Assembly: GCA_903813345.2 (NCBI GenBank) | Contig: CAIIXF020000001.1 | Location: 41,447,366 to 41,511,365 of the forward strand | Direction: 5' to 3' | DNA: 64,000 bases | From: Owenia fusiformis | Lineage: Eukaryota; Annelida; Polychaeta; Sabellida; Oweniidae | Shown here: one piece after another, positions 1 to 13,100 of the stretch | Position numbering within the stretch: the first letter of the stretch is position 1 | How the letters are laid out: the number at the start of each line of letters is the position of its first letter | Notes under the pieces: model-generated | What the model saw: only the letters and a program-made list of their open reading frames with translations | Database searches by the model: none | Told to the model about the DNA's origin: nothing | Made by a program: the position numbers and the translations under genes

Positions 1-56
1 TTTAATGCAAAAATTATTTATATGTATTTTATATAACTGTTTTTGTTAACATTTTT

Positions 57-2391
57 AGCTCACATGGTGAGCTTTTGCAATCACTCACTTGTCCGTCTGT
101 CCGTCCGTCTGTACGTCCGTCTGTCCGTCAACAATAGTGGCACGTTTTAAAACCTCTGTCGATAGGATTCCTGTTTTAAGTTATTTCTGTTCAACATCAA
201 TACAGAAAACCCCCCTATGACTCCTGGTTCAAAAGCTCGCCTATTTTCAAAATGGCCGTCACTTTTGTCTCGCGAAATTCACTTTTAGCCCATTTCCTAG
301 CTAACCTCTGTCGATAGGAATCCTGTTTTAAGTTATTTCTGTTCAACATCAATACAGAAAACCTCCCTATGACTCCTGGTTCAAAAGCTCGCCTATTTTC
401 AAAATGGCCGTCACTTTTGTCTCGCGAAATTCACTTTTGGCCCATTTCCTAGCTTTACAAATAATTTCAGGTGTCCTACATTGTAAAAATCCATGTCAAT
501 GTAAAGATTAGATATATGAAATAATTTTGTTACAAAAAATCAGCGAAAAATTGTATCCATTTTTTTATTTTCAGCCATTTTAGTTAACATTGATTTGTCT
601 ATCTGACTCGCGAAATCCACTTTCTGTCAATAACAGTAGCACGTTTTAAAACCTCTGTCGATAGGATTCCTGTTTTAAGTTATTTCTGTTCAACATGAAT
701 TCAGAAAACTCCCCTATGACTCCTGGTTCAAAAGCTCGCCTATTTTCAAAATGGCCGCCATTTTTGTCTCGCGAAATTCACTTTTGACTCATTTCCTAGC
801 TTTACAAATAATTTCAAGTGTCCTACATTGTTGAAATCCATTACAAAGTAAAGAGTAGATGTATGAAATAATTTTGTTACGAAAAATCAGCGAAAAATTA
901 TATCCATTTATTTATTTTCAGCCATTTTAGTTAACATTGATTTGTCCATCTGTCTCACAAAATTCACTTTTGGACCATTTACCTTAAACCCTCTGTCGAT
1001 AGGATTCCCATTTTAAGTTATTTTTGTTTAACATCAATACAAAAAACTCTCCTATGACTCTTGGTTCAAAAGCTCGGCTATTTTTTCAAAATAGCCGTCA
1101 CTTTTGTCTCGCGAAATTCACTTTTGACCCATTTCCTAGCTTTACAAATAATTTCAGGTGTCCTACATTGTAAAAATCCATGTCAATGTAAAGGGTAGAT
1201 ATATGAAATAAGTTTGTTACAAAAAATCAGCGAAAAATTGTATCCATTTTTTTATTTTCAGCCATTTTAGTTAACATTGATTTGTCTATCTGACTCGCGA
1301 AATCCACTTTCTGTGGCACGTTTTAAAACCTCTGTCGATAGGATTCCTGTTTTAAGTTATTTCTGTTTAACATCAATTCAGAAAACTCCCCTATGACTCC
1401 TGGTTCAAAAGCTCGCCTATTTTCAATATGGCCGCCATTTTTGTCTCGCGAAATTCACTTTTGACCCATTTCCTAGCTTTACAAATAATTTCAAGTGTCC
1501 TACATTGTAAAAATCCATGTCAATGTAAAGAGTAGATGTATGAAATAATTTTGTTACGAAAAATCAGCGAAAAATTATATCAATTTATTTATTTTCAGCC
1601 ATTTTAGTTAACATTGATTTGTCCATCTGTCTCGCAAAATCCACTTTTGGACCATTTACCTTAAACCCTCTGTCGATAGGATTCCCATTTTAAGTTAATT
1701 TTGTTCAACATCAATACAAAAAACTCTCCTATGACTCTTGGTTCAAAAGCTCGCCTATTTTCAAAATGGTTGCCATTCTTGTTTCGCGAAATTCACTTTT
1801 TGCCCATTTCCTAGTTTTGCATTTTAGCTTTAATTTCAGCTGTCCTGCATTGTAAAAAGCCATGTCACTGTTAAAGGTAGTTGTATGAAATAATTTTGTT
1901 ACAAAAAATCAGCAAAATATTATATCCGTTTTTTTTATTTTCAGCCATTTTAGTTAACATTGATTTGTCCATCTGTCTCGCGAAATCCTCTTTTGGACCA
2001 TTTGCTCAAAACCTCTGTCGATAGGATTCCAGTTTCAAGTTATTTTTGTTCAACATCAATACAAAAAACTCCCTTATGACTCCTGGTTCAAAAGCTTGCC
2101 TGATTTCAAAATGGTCGCCATTTTTGTCTTGCGAAATTCAATTTTGGCCCATTTCCTAGCTTTACAAATAATTTCAGGTGTCTTGCATTGCAAAAAGCCA
2201 TGTCACTGTAAAGAGTAGTTGTATGAAATAATTTGTTACAAATTATTGGCAAAAAATTATATCCGTTTTTTTTTCAGCCATTTTAATTGACTGAGAGACA
2301 GATGGCTTGAAATAATTTTGTAACAAAAATTCAGCAAAAAATTATATCCGTTTTTTTCTGTCACCATGTGAGCCCAGTACCCATGGTACTA
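57..2391 (+). mobile_element. Helentron-like non-autonomous element with ~340-bp tandem array
   Basis: The 5' end AGCTCACATGGTGA has an exact inverted partner TCACCATGTGAGC near the 3' end, followed by the hairpin AGTACCcatGGTACT. Inside are about seven units of ~340 bp (CTCTGTCGATAGGATTCC recurs near 157, 307, 651, 976, 1327, 1664 and 2014), which alternate in subtype, giving a ~680-bp higher-order period. After the 5' end is a GTCCGTCC simple repeat. The empty site at 31427-31450 shows insertion into a T-run without visible target duplication, as Helitron-type elements do. Confidence 0.7.
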
Positions 2392-2738
2392 ATTTTTTGT
2401 TTTTAGTGCAATTGTTTTTTGTTCCTTTCTACCAATTCTTGAGAATGAAATATAATGTCTTTCAGAACCTCGTTGGTACAACATTTTCTTAGACCTCTCA
2501 ATATTACAGTTATACAAAGGAAATTTTGGTTGATTTAACAAAAAGTATGCAAAAACTTAAAAGAAACCCCCCAAAATAGATAAAAATTAAGATAAACCTT
2601 TTATTTCATTAACAAGATACTTTTTTGAAATCAACCAAACTTTCCTTTGTACAATTACAATATTGAGAGACCTAAACACATTGTGTTTATGTCGTTTTGT
2701 TCAAATGAGGTTCGGATAGATGTTTCATTTCATCCCGA

Positions 2739-3664
2739 ACATATCACGGGATACTAGAGTATCCGCGTATATTGAGTATGACCGGTTCTAAGCTTACGAG
2801 TGTGACCGTATTTCTGTTCCTATAAACAGACGAGGTGAGTACTTGCTTTTTATGAACACTTTCGAACGTTTTCTTTTTATCCTACTTGGTCAATGAATGA
2901 TACTTGGTATACTTATAATGCCAGGCATATCACAAGGGGCCTTAATCAAGAGAAAACGTATTAATATTAGATTGAAGCCGTAAAATCCTAGTTTCCAGCA
3001 TCTTTGATCAGTTTTTGTGTAACACAACGCAACTCCGAAGAGGATGACACATCTTATGTATAATATATAGCTAGATCTACGAATTAGTCATGAATATTTT
3101 AAATAATTTAGCCTGCTCTGTCCAAATATGATACATCTTTGAATTTTTGAGAATACGAATGTCACTGGTGCCCCATTATTGGAGAATACGATTGTGAAAC
3201 AATCAGTGGGCCGTGTTACACTCGTTTCCATGACGTTTCACAAGCGTATCCTCTGGGAAAAGATAAATCCTTCTCTTGCTCACTCTACGGGGGATCATAT
3301 AAACTGAGATTTGGAGATCTTGTTCAGGTTAGCCATAAAAAGGTTTGGGATTTGTTTTTTTCTACTGTGATATTAATGATTTGGCTCTAAGGCGAGAAAT
3401 CTGTACTTTCTGATTGATATTCCATTATGAACAGTTACATTGCTAAAATAGCTCATGTTTAACATTTTTTTGTTACATTACTATTAAATACAGCATAAAC
3501 TATATTCAACAAACACAATTTCAAAAAGGATAATATAGAAGTTAACCTTTATTTTCCATTTTCAAGCAGCTGTGCCTCTCATGACTTTCCAAAACAGGTC
3601 ATATTCGTAGCCTAAGAACCGGTCATACTCAATATACGCGGATACTCTAGTTACCCGTGCATAT
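2739..3664. mobile_element. TIR element nested in MITE copy 1
   Basis: The ends are imperfect inverted repeats of about 50 bp; the shared core is ACTAGAGTATCCGCGTATAT with GACCGGTTCT further in. The interrupted MITE continues on both sides, as shown by comparison with 31790-31810. The interior has no coding capacity I can recognise; the superfamily is unknown. Confidence 0.75.
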
Positions 3665-3861
3665 GATACCAAGAACAAAAGAAGTGTTTGATGTGTTTTC
3701 TAAAACAATATAAAGAAAAGGACATATATATTTCAAATATAATGTTACCATCCAAAAGATGACCATTAAATTGACGATGTGAAAAATTTTCAGAATGTTT
3801 TGATAACTGGTTTAAGAGAAACGCGTGTTCAAAAATTTCACCATATCAGTACCACTCCTTT

Positions 3862-4100
3862 GGCAAAATTGTCACTTCATTTTGCTACTTCCCTGGTGAT
3901 CGGACAAAATGGATGGGGGGGAGTAGGCGATTTATTTTTTCAAGAGAGTTCATTTCTCAAATTCACAAATTGATATACATTTGATACATTGATTAACAGT
4001 GTTTCTGACAAAGTCCTCATTATGTCCACAGTGGTGCTATAAATATCATGAATTATTATATAACTTGTAAATTATATAACTTTCGGGATTTTTAGAAACT
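3862..4100. other. SLC22A18 upstream segment, probable 5' UTR or promoter
   Basis: About 240 bp lie between the end of an inserted MITE and the ATG. I see no clear TATA box, initiator or conserved block. The promoter may lie inside or beyond the upstream repeat cluster. Confidence 0.3.
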
Positions 4101-7100
4101 ATGAAGTTGCGATCAGGAACTTCTAAAGGAGAAGGAAATGGTGATGTTGATGCATCTAGTGGGATGGACCCTGGGATGGATTCCAGAGTAATCACAATAT
4201 TTGGGAAAAAGTTTAACTTCGTTATTCTTGTGACCCACTTCAACATTTTCCTGTATGCTGCCTGCTTTTGGATCCAAACGGGAACTCTGCCAGTGAGTAA
4301 TTTTGAATTATTGGAACTGGAATTATTGAGATTTGTGCTTGGCTTACTTGCTTTTGAATGGTCTCATCGTATTACCAACTTCCCTCTGATATGTCTACTT
4401 AATTCTAAAACCATTTCTTCTTTGTTCACAAAGCCCAGTTGTAATGAGTAATGTCACCACCAAAAAGTGGTGACATATTGTTATGGTCTCTATTTTTTGA
4501 GGGCAGTTGGTGGTTGGTGATTGACTTTATATTCAAGATTTGGCCTTCAATGACCAAAAAATGGTCAAAAAAAGGTTAAAAAGGTATTTTTTTCAACTTG
4601 ACCAATTTTTTTTCAAAATCAGCCACAAAGAAGTTCAAATCTGACTATAGATTTGACCTTCAATGACATTCTCAAGGTCAAAAATGATTTGACCATCAAT
4701 GACCTTCACAAGGCCAAAAAGGCCTTTTTCATCTTGCTTCAAATCGACCAATTTATTTTTTCAAAATCATCTACAAGTTCTCAGAAATCCAAATCTGACT
4801 GAAGATTGAATAATATTGTGAGCAAGTAGGTGGTGACATTTTGTCATGTTAATGCCTTGTTATTAAGTGTTGTAAATAAGAATTGTAATATTTTCATTAT
4901 CCTTTCCAGTACTTGACTAAGAAGCTGGGTGTAGATGCAGTTATCTATGGTTACCTCCAAACAACTTTTGCTGTTGTTCAATTATGTGGAGGGCCTCTGT
5001 ATGGCAGATTTGGGGACTTATTTGGAGGTCAAGCTGCCCTAGTTTTAGCATTTGGAGCTGCAGCGATATCTTATGCCATACTTGGTGTCTCATACAGCAT
5101 TCCAGTTCTGTTTCTTTCCAGACTACCTTCAGTCTTCATGCATGCTATGCAAGGTATGGTTCAGCAAATGTTTGTTAGATATATACTAGATTCAATATAA
5201 AATATTTTTTATGTCAAACTTTTATGTGAAATTACTATGAAATATGATTAATCCACTCATTTGATTTTCATGAATTCTTAAACTTCTCGTATGTTTCACG
5301 AGGAATTAATATTCACTAATGAGATCAGCAATGTCTTAAAGAATTTACCAGTATGCAATCTGCAAAATTTCACTTCTTTTTACTTCTAAGGTATTTTTTA
5401 TGAATTAAAATTACATGATTGAGAAAACTTCTTTCATCAAATAATCTACTTATCATTTTGCAGGTGGCCAGATGGTAGTAACAGACATGGCAGATTCTAA
5501 AAATAGAGCTGATGCCCTTGGGAAATTGGGTTTATCTTATGGTATTGGCATGGTTGTTGGACCATTTATTGGTGGCTTGGTGACCAAATATTCCAGGTAA
5601 CTGAAACAGGCTTCAGCACCGGTTCTGTCAATATGTCTCTCACTCCCCGGAAATTGTCCCATATGGTGTAATCCATTTTGATACAAGCAGGGCTTTGTGG
5701 AGGCCATACATCTGTCTTGGTGTAATCTGGGGTAGCCTCCTGATGGGCCTGGGTTACCCTACATGGACTAATTTGTGAACCTACTTGTAGCCAACTTGTT
5801 GATGGTATTTCTAGGGTACTTAGTATAAATTTTCAATGAATTCGGCTCATCTATAATAACTGAAAAATGATTGTCAAAAAGTGGTTTACTTTTTTTTTGG
5901 AACACCAAATATAATACCTGTATTTCCCAGGATTGAATAAACAAGAAACATGTTTGAATCTTTATTTCTAAGTTTTAAGTGAAAAATTATTTCAGTTATA
6001 ATTATTTATACTTCCTTATTTTAACATGCAAGAATACTGAATGATAGAATGAACTAGTTTGTTATAATGAACAACAATCAATGTACTTTATTTTGAGTGA
6101 AAGGAGTCAAACTGCTTTACTTTTGTTAGGGAACCATTGATTTTTAAAAATAAAGCAACTTTTAATTTACATTTTGGTTGGATGGAGGTGGTCAATGTAA
6201 AATCAATAACACTCCGAGACAACATTGAAACGTTGACCTAAACATGCATTACTTTTACATTTATTACATTTAATTACAGTGAACAAACTGCAGCTTTAGT
6301 CGCAGCAGCAGGATCAGTGCTCAGTATTCTTATCGTGCTTATTTTTATCCCTAAACAAACAAAGATGGCACATGTTGAAGTAAAAGGTAAGCTCATTACA
6401 GGGTGGCCCTCAATATCTCTCAGTTAGCCTACTCATTCATCTTACTACTACTAATGTTATTTATATTTGATGTTGATAAGGTCTTAATGATCACAAATGT
6501 TGATTTCTTTTATGATAGATTGAAGGTCAGCTACTTATGCTAGGTCAAAGTGTTATTGAATGGTTGTAGATGAGGTTGAGATTTTGTGAAATTGGTGGGT
6601 CAATACTGTGATTTTCTGAAGTGCTAGGCTTATGTGGAGACTATGAATATTGTTGATCAAACAAAAATGGTTTGACTTAAAGTCTAACATTTTAGAAAGT
6701 TAGCAAACCACAATGTAATGTTCATGAACATAAATATATGAAAAATAAAGTCAATTAAATCATATGATTTAATTTATTTGAATGATTGCAGAGCACAAAA
6801 TTATTTCATTTATAGAATTTATTTTGCCTGACAATGTTCCATTCATGTATACATCTTATATGTTAATTCCTTTGTACATGTACATGTATTTAATGCCTCC
6901 AGATGGGAATGAAGCAAATGGTAAAATTACTTTAACTACATTTTTTATATAACAGGAAACTCAGTATAAATGAAATGAATGTAGCTAAATATGTAAATTG
7001 TAATGGTTGGTTGGGTGTGGATCTCCTATTATACAATATTAATATCTAAAAATCTCAAATTTTATCAGAGCTATCTAAGCCTTTGAGTATGCCATGTCAA

Positions 7101-10100
7101 ATAGAATTATCTTTGACTAAAAGTTAAACTTTGTGTTTATTTTTAGCATCAGAGAAGTCTGCCAGCAGTATATTCAGTATAAAGAAGATTATGAGCCTCT
7201 TGGCACAGCCTGGTGCTTTAGTTCTACTGACAGTGAAAGCTGTATCAGGTATTCATCTTATACTGCAACACAGGCATTTAAATTGTATTATGATAGCGTA
7301 ATGTAATTATTTGCAGTGTAGTTAATAAGAAAATTAATTTTTTCATACTTCATGCATTGACATCTTCAAGGTCAAAAAAGTACATGTAATGTATATTTAT
7401 CTTTTTATTTTGCGATTCAACTGCTCTATGCCTTGCAACACCCTCACTACGACACCTATTACATATGTTGCCATTGGAATAGTTTTATTCAAAAAGGTTT
7501 AAAATCCTTTTTGGCTCACACAGTGAGCCTATGGGATCGACCAGGCGTCCGTCCGAAGAAACCAAGGCAGCAACAACAAATGACGTCCGTTGGTCCGTCC
7601 ATCCTTTGGTCCGTCCGTCCGTCCTTTTGGCTCACACAGTGAGCCTATGGGATCTGTGAATACTAGACACTTTGTTGAAGTAGAACTTTCAAATAACTTG
7701 CAGTAGTTGCTGTATATGCAACTTATGTCCTCTGAAGATTTCAAAGCTCTTGGAATTACAGTTTTTGGTGTTTACTCCATAAAATTTGACAAAAAGTAGG
7801 ACTTAGTCATTTTCAGGAAACTTATGTATAAAGTCAATGGCAGGTTTTGTGATTGACAAGTTTCTCAAAGTTTGCCTTATACTTGATCATTTCTTGCAAT
7901 GAATTACATCATAACTAGATTTAAGCATTCCCTACATATTCCTCAATATATGTCGGAATCAAATTTTTGCTGTTTTTGAGATATTTGACGTAAAAAAAAC
8001 AGTAAAAATAAGTTATTTTTCAACTTGCTTCAATTTGACCAATTTTTTTTTTGAAAATCATCTACAAATTACCAGGAGTTCAAATCTGACATTAGATTTA
8101 GGATTTGACCTTTACTTGACCTTCAGTGACCTTTGAAAGGTCAAAAAAGTTGATTTTTCAAATTGAATTTTGGATGTAAATTTTGGTCAGCTTAATCACA
8201 AAAGACCTTACTGAGCTCTGATTAAGTAAAATTTTCAAGGTCAAAGGTCATCAAACTAGGTCACACAACTGTGCTGTCTAAGTTTCTCAAAGTTCGAAAA
8301 TACAAATCCAAATCAATATTTTTGTTTGAAAGTTTTTGTCTGAAGGTACCAAACTGTGTGAGCACAGGACCGTGGGTCCTATTTTTATCCTGAGAAAACT
8401 TCATAGAAATTTTCAGCCTGAGATGACATCAAGAATTCAGAAAATATACCCCCGTTCTTGAAGTCGCTGTAGTAAAAGAGGGAAGTGTTCATTGAAAAGG
8501 TTTCTGGATTTTTCTCCAGTGCCATGTTCAGTAAAAATCAACAATACCAAAGTTTGCATACAATGTGAAAACTACACAGCATGATTTTAAAATAATATTA
8601 AGGGTCATATGGGGAAGGATCTTGATTTCCCTGAGGAATATATTATGCCTCCTTTAGAGCCGTTACACCTCAGATTTTGGGGTAGAATCATAAATCCATG
8701 CACGTTAAGATATTAGATCTCATCATCCTTATAGCTAACTTATAGGCAGTTATAGTAAGAACCGTGACATCCAGTTTGGTGACTAATTTTATCCAAAACC
8801 TTAGTTAATCAATTGATTGATATCTTGGTTTTGAAAAACCTGATATTTATGAGACAAGTGAGTTGTCATGTTTAACCTCTTATTTATATTTTAGAGACAT
8901 TTATATTTTATGGCGAATATTGTGATAGCCCACCCCCCTCCTTTAGGTGGATATCTAAAATAAGACACACCCTTTGACTCTCAATATATTATATTACAGG
9001 TGTTCCAATTGGAATATTCCAGAGCATGTTTGCTATTCTTGCAATGGAGAAGTTTGGACTTGCACCAGAACAAAATGGCTTTATGATGTCATATGTGGGA
9101 GTAATAACTATGGTAAATTTTAGTAATACATAATTTTCAAGGTGCCAGTAGTTAGTTCAGTTCCACCATCAGGTTGCTAATTCGGGTTGATCCTGTAGTT
9201 ATTCGTATATCAATATAGGCCATCAGCCTGGGGGGTTGGTCGGTATCAAATTAGGGGAATAATCGCCTTAGTGATTTTTGGGAAGATTAAGACCTCAAAA
9301 GTAAGAAAATATGTGATAGCATTGTAACAGTTGTAGCTAAATGGGTGTTATCACCCATTTTTCAAAATGGCCGCTGGTGGACGTGTCACAATATAAGAGT
9401 GGGTTTATCTAAGCACACTGAGATGCAAAAACTGTGATTTTAGGACCTATGTCAAGGTTTTAGGGGTCAAGGATTTCATTTATGTTTAAAGCTAAGTCAT
9501 CAAACAATTGTTTCTTATAGAAATCCAAGATGGCTGCCAAAATGGGTGCAAAAACGAATATGTAACTACTGTTAATGCTCAAGAAACACTTAAGAACAGT
9601 GATTTTGGACCCCGTGTCTACATTTAGGGGTCAAGGATTTGATTTATGCCTAAATCTGACTCATCAAATAATTACTTTACATAGAAATCCAAGATGGCCA
9701 CCAAAATGGATGCCAAATCAAATATGTAACTATTGATTTAAGCTCAAAGAACAGTTAAGAACAATGATTTTGGAGACCATATATGGGTTTTAAGGGTCTA
9801 AATCTAAGTAATCAAACTATTACTTTAAATAAAAATTCCAAGATGGACACCAAAATGGGTGCCAAAATGAATATTTAACTATTGATTTAAGCTCAGAGAA
9901 CAGTTAAGAACAGTGATTTTGGACCACATGTCTGCGTTGAGAACAGTGATTTTTGAGACAATGTCTGGTTTAAAGGGTCAAGGATTAGACTTATGTCTAA
10001 ATCTAAGTCATCAAACAATTACTTTATATAGAAATCCAAGATGGCCACCAAAATGGGTGCCAAAATGAATATTTAACTGATTGATTTAAGCTCAAAGAAC

Positions 10101-13100
10101 AGTTGAGAACAGTGATTTTTGAGACAATGTCTGGTTTAAAGGGTCAAGGATTAGACTTATGTCTAAATCTAAGTCATCAAACAATTACTTTATATAGAAA
10201 TCCAAGATGGCCATCAAAATGGGTGCCAAAATGAATATTTAATTGATTGATTTAAGGTCAAAGAACAGTTCAGAACAGTGATTTTTGAGACAAAGTCTAG
10301 GTTTAAACAGTCAAGGATTAAACTTATGTCTAAATCTAAGTCATCAAACAATTACTTTATGCAGAAATCCAAGATGGCCATCAAAATGGGGGCCAAAATG
10401 AATATTTAACTATTGATTTTAGCTAAAAGAACAGTTAAGAACAGTGATTTTGGAGACAATGACTAGGTTTTAGGGGTTTCAACGGTGTCTAAATCTGAGT
10501 CATCAAACAATTGCTTTTCATAGAAATCCAAGATGGTCACCAAAATAGGTGCCAATAACAAGTAAATGTTGTTTAAGCTCAAAGAACAGTTTATAACAGT
10601 AATTTGAGACCATGTCAAAATTTTTGGTGTCAAGAATTTCAGTCATGTCTACAACTATAATTAATTCCTTTATTTGGATTCAAGATGGCTTCCAACATTG
10701 CTGCCAAAGTGAAAATAAGATTAATTATCTAAACATATAGAGGAGTTAGAACATAAATTTTTGATTAATTTTGTCTTTATTAAAATCAACAAACATTTTA
10801 TTTATATGGGTATCCAAGATGGCCTCCAAAATGTCTGCCAAAATGAATTCATATAACTATCCATTTAACCACATAGATCAGCAAGAACAATAATTTTGGA
10901 AGCAATGTTTTACTTTAAGGAGGTCATGATCATCTAGAGCTATGCCATGTAACAATCTGTGATTAATATCAGAATTTAAGATGGATGCCAAAGTGATAAT
11001 ATTATGCAGCCATTTTGGTGGCCATCTTGGATATCAAAATAAAGGAATTATTTTATGACTTAATTATAGACAAAATTCTTGGCCTCTTAAACCTGGACAC
11101 GAGCTTAAATCAATAGTTACATATTCATTTCAGCACCCATTTTGGTGGCCATCTTGGATTTCTATAAAAAGTAGTTATTTGATTACTTAGATTTAGACAT
11201 TAATGAAATCTTTAGCCCCTACAAAATAGACAGAGTATCTAAAATTACTGTTCTTAACTGTTATTTCAGCTTAAATCAATATGCGTAGTTACATATTCAT
11301 TTTGGCATCCATTTTGGTGGCCATCTTGGATTTCTATAAAAAGTAATTGTTTGATGACTTAGATTTAGACATAAGTCTAATCCTTGACCGTTTAAACCTA
11401 GACATTGTCTCAAAAATCACTGTTCTCAACTGTTCTTTGAGCTTAAATCAATCAATTAAATATTCATTTTGGCAACCATTTTGGTGGCCATCTTGGATTT
11501 CTATATAAAGTAATTGTTTGATGACTCAGATTTAGACATACGTCAAATCCTTGACCCTTAAAACTAAGACATGATCTCTGAAATCACTGTATGTTCTTTG
11601 AGCTTAAATCAATAGTTACAGTGCATATTCGTTTTGGCACCCATTCTGGCGGCCATCTTGTATTCTATGAAAAGGTAATTATTTATCAATGATTACATAC
11701 CGGTATTCGTTTTGGGACCCATTTTGGTGGCCATCTTGGATTTCTATAAGAAGTAATTGCTTGATGACTTAGATTTCAGCATAAATGAAATCATTGACCC
11801 CTAAAACCCAAACTTAGGCCCTAAAATCACAGTTTCTGCATCTCAGTATACTTAGATATACCCACTCTTATATTATAACACGTGCACCGGCGGCCATTTT
11901 GAAAAATGGGTGATAACACCCTTTTAGCTACAACTGTTGCAATGCTATCACATATTTTCTTACTCTAGAGGTCTTAACCTTCACAAAAATCACTATGGCG
12001 ATTATTCCCCTGATTTGATACCGATAACCTAAATTTTGGGGTGAAGCTGATGGCCTAATAAGGGTTTGTGGCTTCTTTTTGTTGGACAATCATATCAGAA
12101 GCCACATTTCATCAAAATCTGGAGGTAAACAAATAAGCAATCAAAGCTTTTTCCTCATAACTGTTATGCTGTACATGTATTTAAAAATACATTTGTTTTT
12201 TAAACAGACTGCCCACTCTTTATGAGATTACCATAGCAATTACTTTGACAACAAATTCTATTATTGTGTTTTTGCTGGTTTGGTGAGGAATGATATTGGC
12301 ACATTTAATCAAATATCATATTTGGGAAAATATACCCAAAATGGCAGAAAAGTCCTAGATTCTTATCTGACCTCCCTGTAGGTACCTTCATGAACTATGA
12401 AGTGAATTCCTCAACCTCCTGACCTCTCGAAGAGTGAAAATAAAATGCAGACTTTTACTTAACTATATTTTTTACAGATTATGCAAGGATTTGGACTTGG
12501 CATTTTAACTAAGAGATTTAAAGAGATGTCGCTCATCACCTTATCATCTTTTGTGCTTGTGTGGGCCTACCTGTTATTGGTAATCAATATTTTCTAGTAG
12601 CATTGTTCTTGTCTCACCTAGATTCATAATTTTTTAAAACAATTATTGTAAATTTTTTATGAATATTGAGATATTTTATTTTAGTATACCGGTATTTATT
12701 TTAAACAATAGATCACTTAATATCTGCATAGTTGAAATACATTTAGGATAACATAGGCGTAGCCCCCCCCCCCCATAACCAATGAAAATAGAACCATTAG
12801 AAGAAAAGAGTTTTAAAATGCTTTTTATTTGAAGCTTCTAGCTCAATTTTGAAGGAAGTTATATCAAATTTTGCAGAATTCAAAACAAATCTTAAAAAAA
12901 CTTTTTTGGCTTGCTTATGCCACGATTGCAGCCCCCCCCCCAAATTAAAACTGGAAAAAAATTGGTGATCGCACCCCCCCTGATTGAAAGCTGGCTACGC
13001 CGATGGGATAATGTGCTACATATAACGATGCAAGCCTATTAATTTTGCAGGCATTTGTGCAAGATGTCACTCAGCTGTGTCTTGTCATGTTTCCATTGTG

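Larger units (their letters stand above)
1..3861 (+). mobile_element. 735-bp MITE family, copy 1, split by two later insertions
   Basis: Pieces at 1-56, 2392-2738 and 3665-3861 align in order with the undisturbed copy at 31269-31995. Its left ~118 bp lie outside the window. The gaps are the Helentron-like element (57-2391) and a TIR element (2739-3664). The right end reads ACCACTCCTTTGG. Confidence 0.85.
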
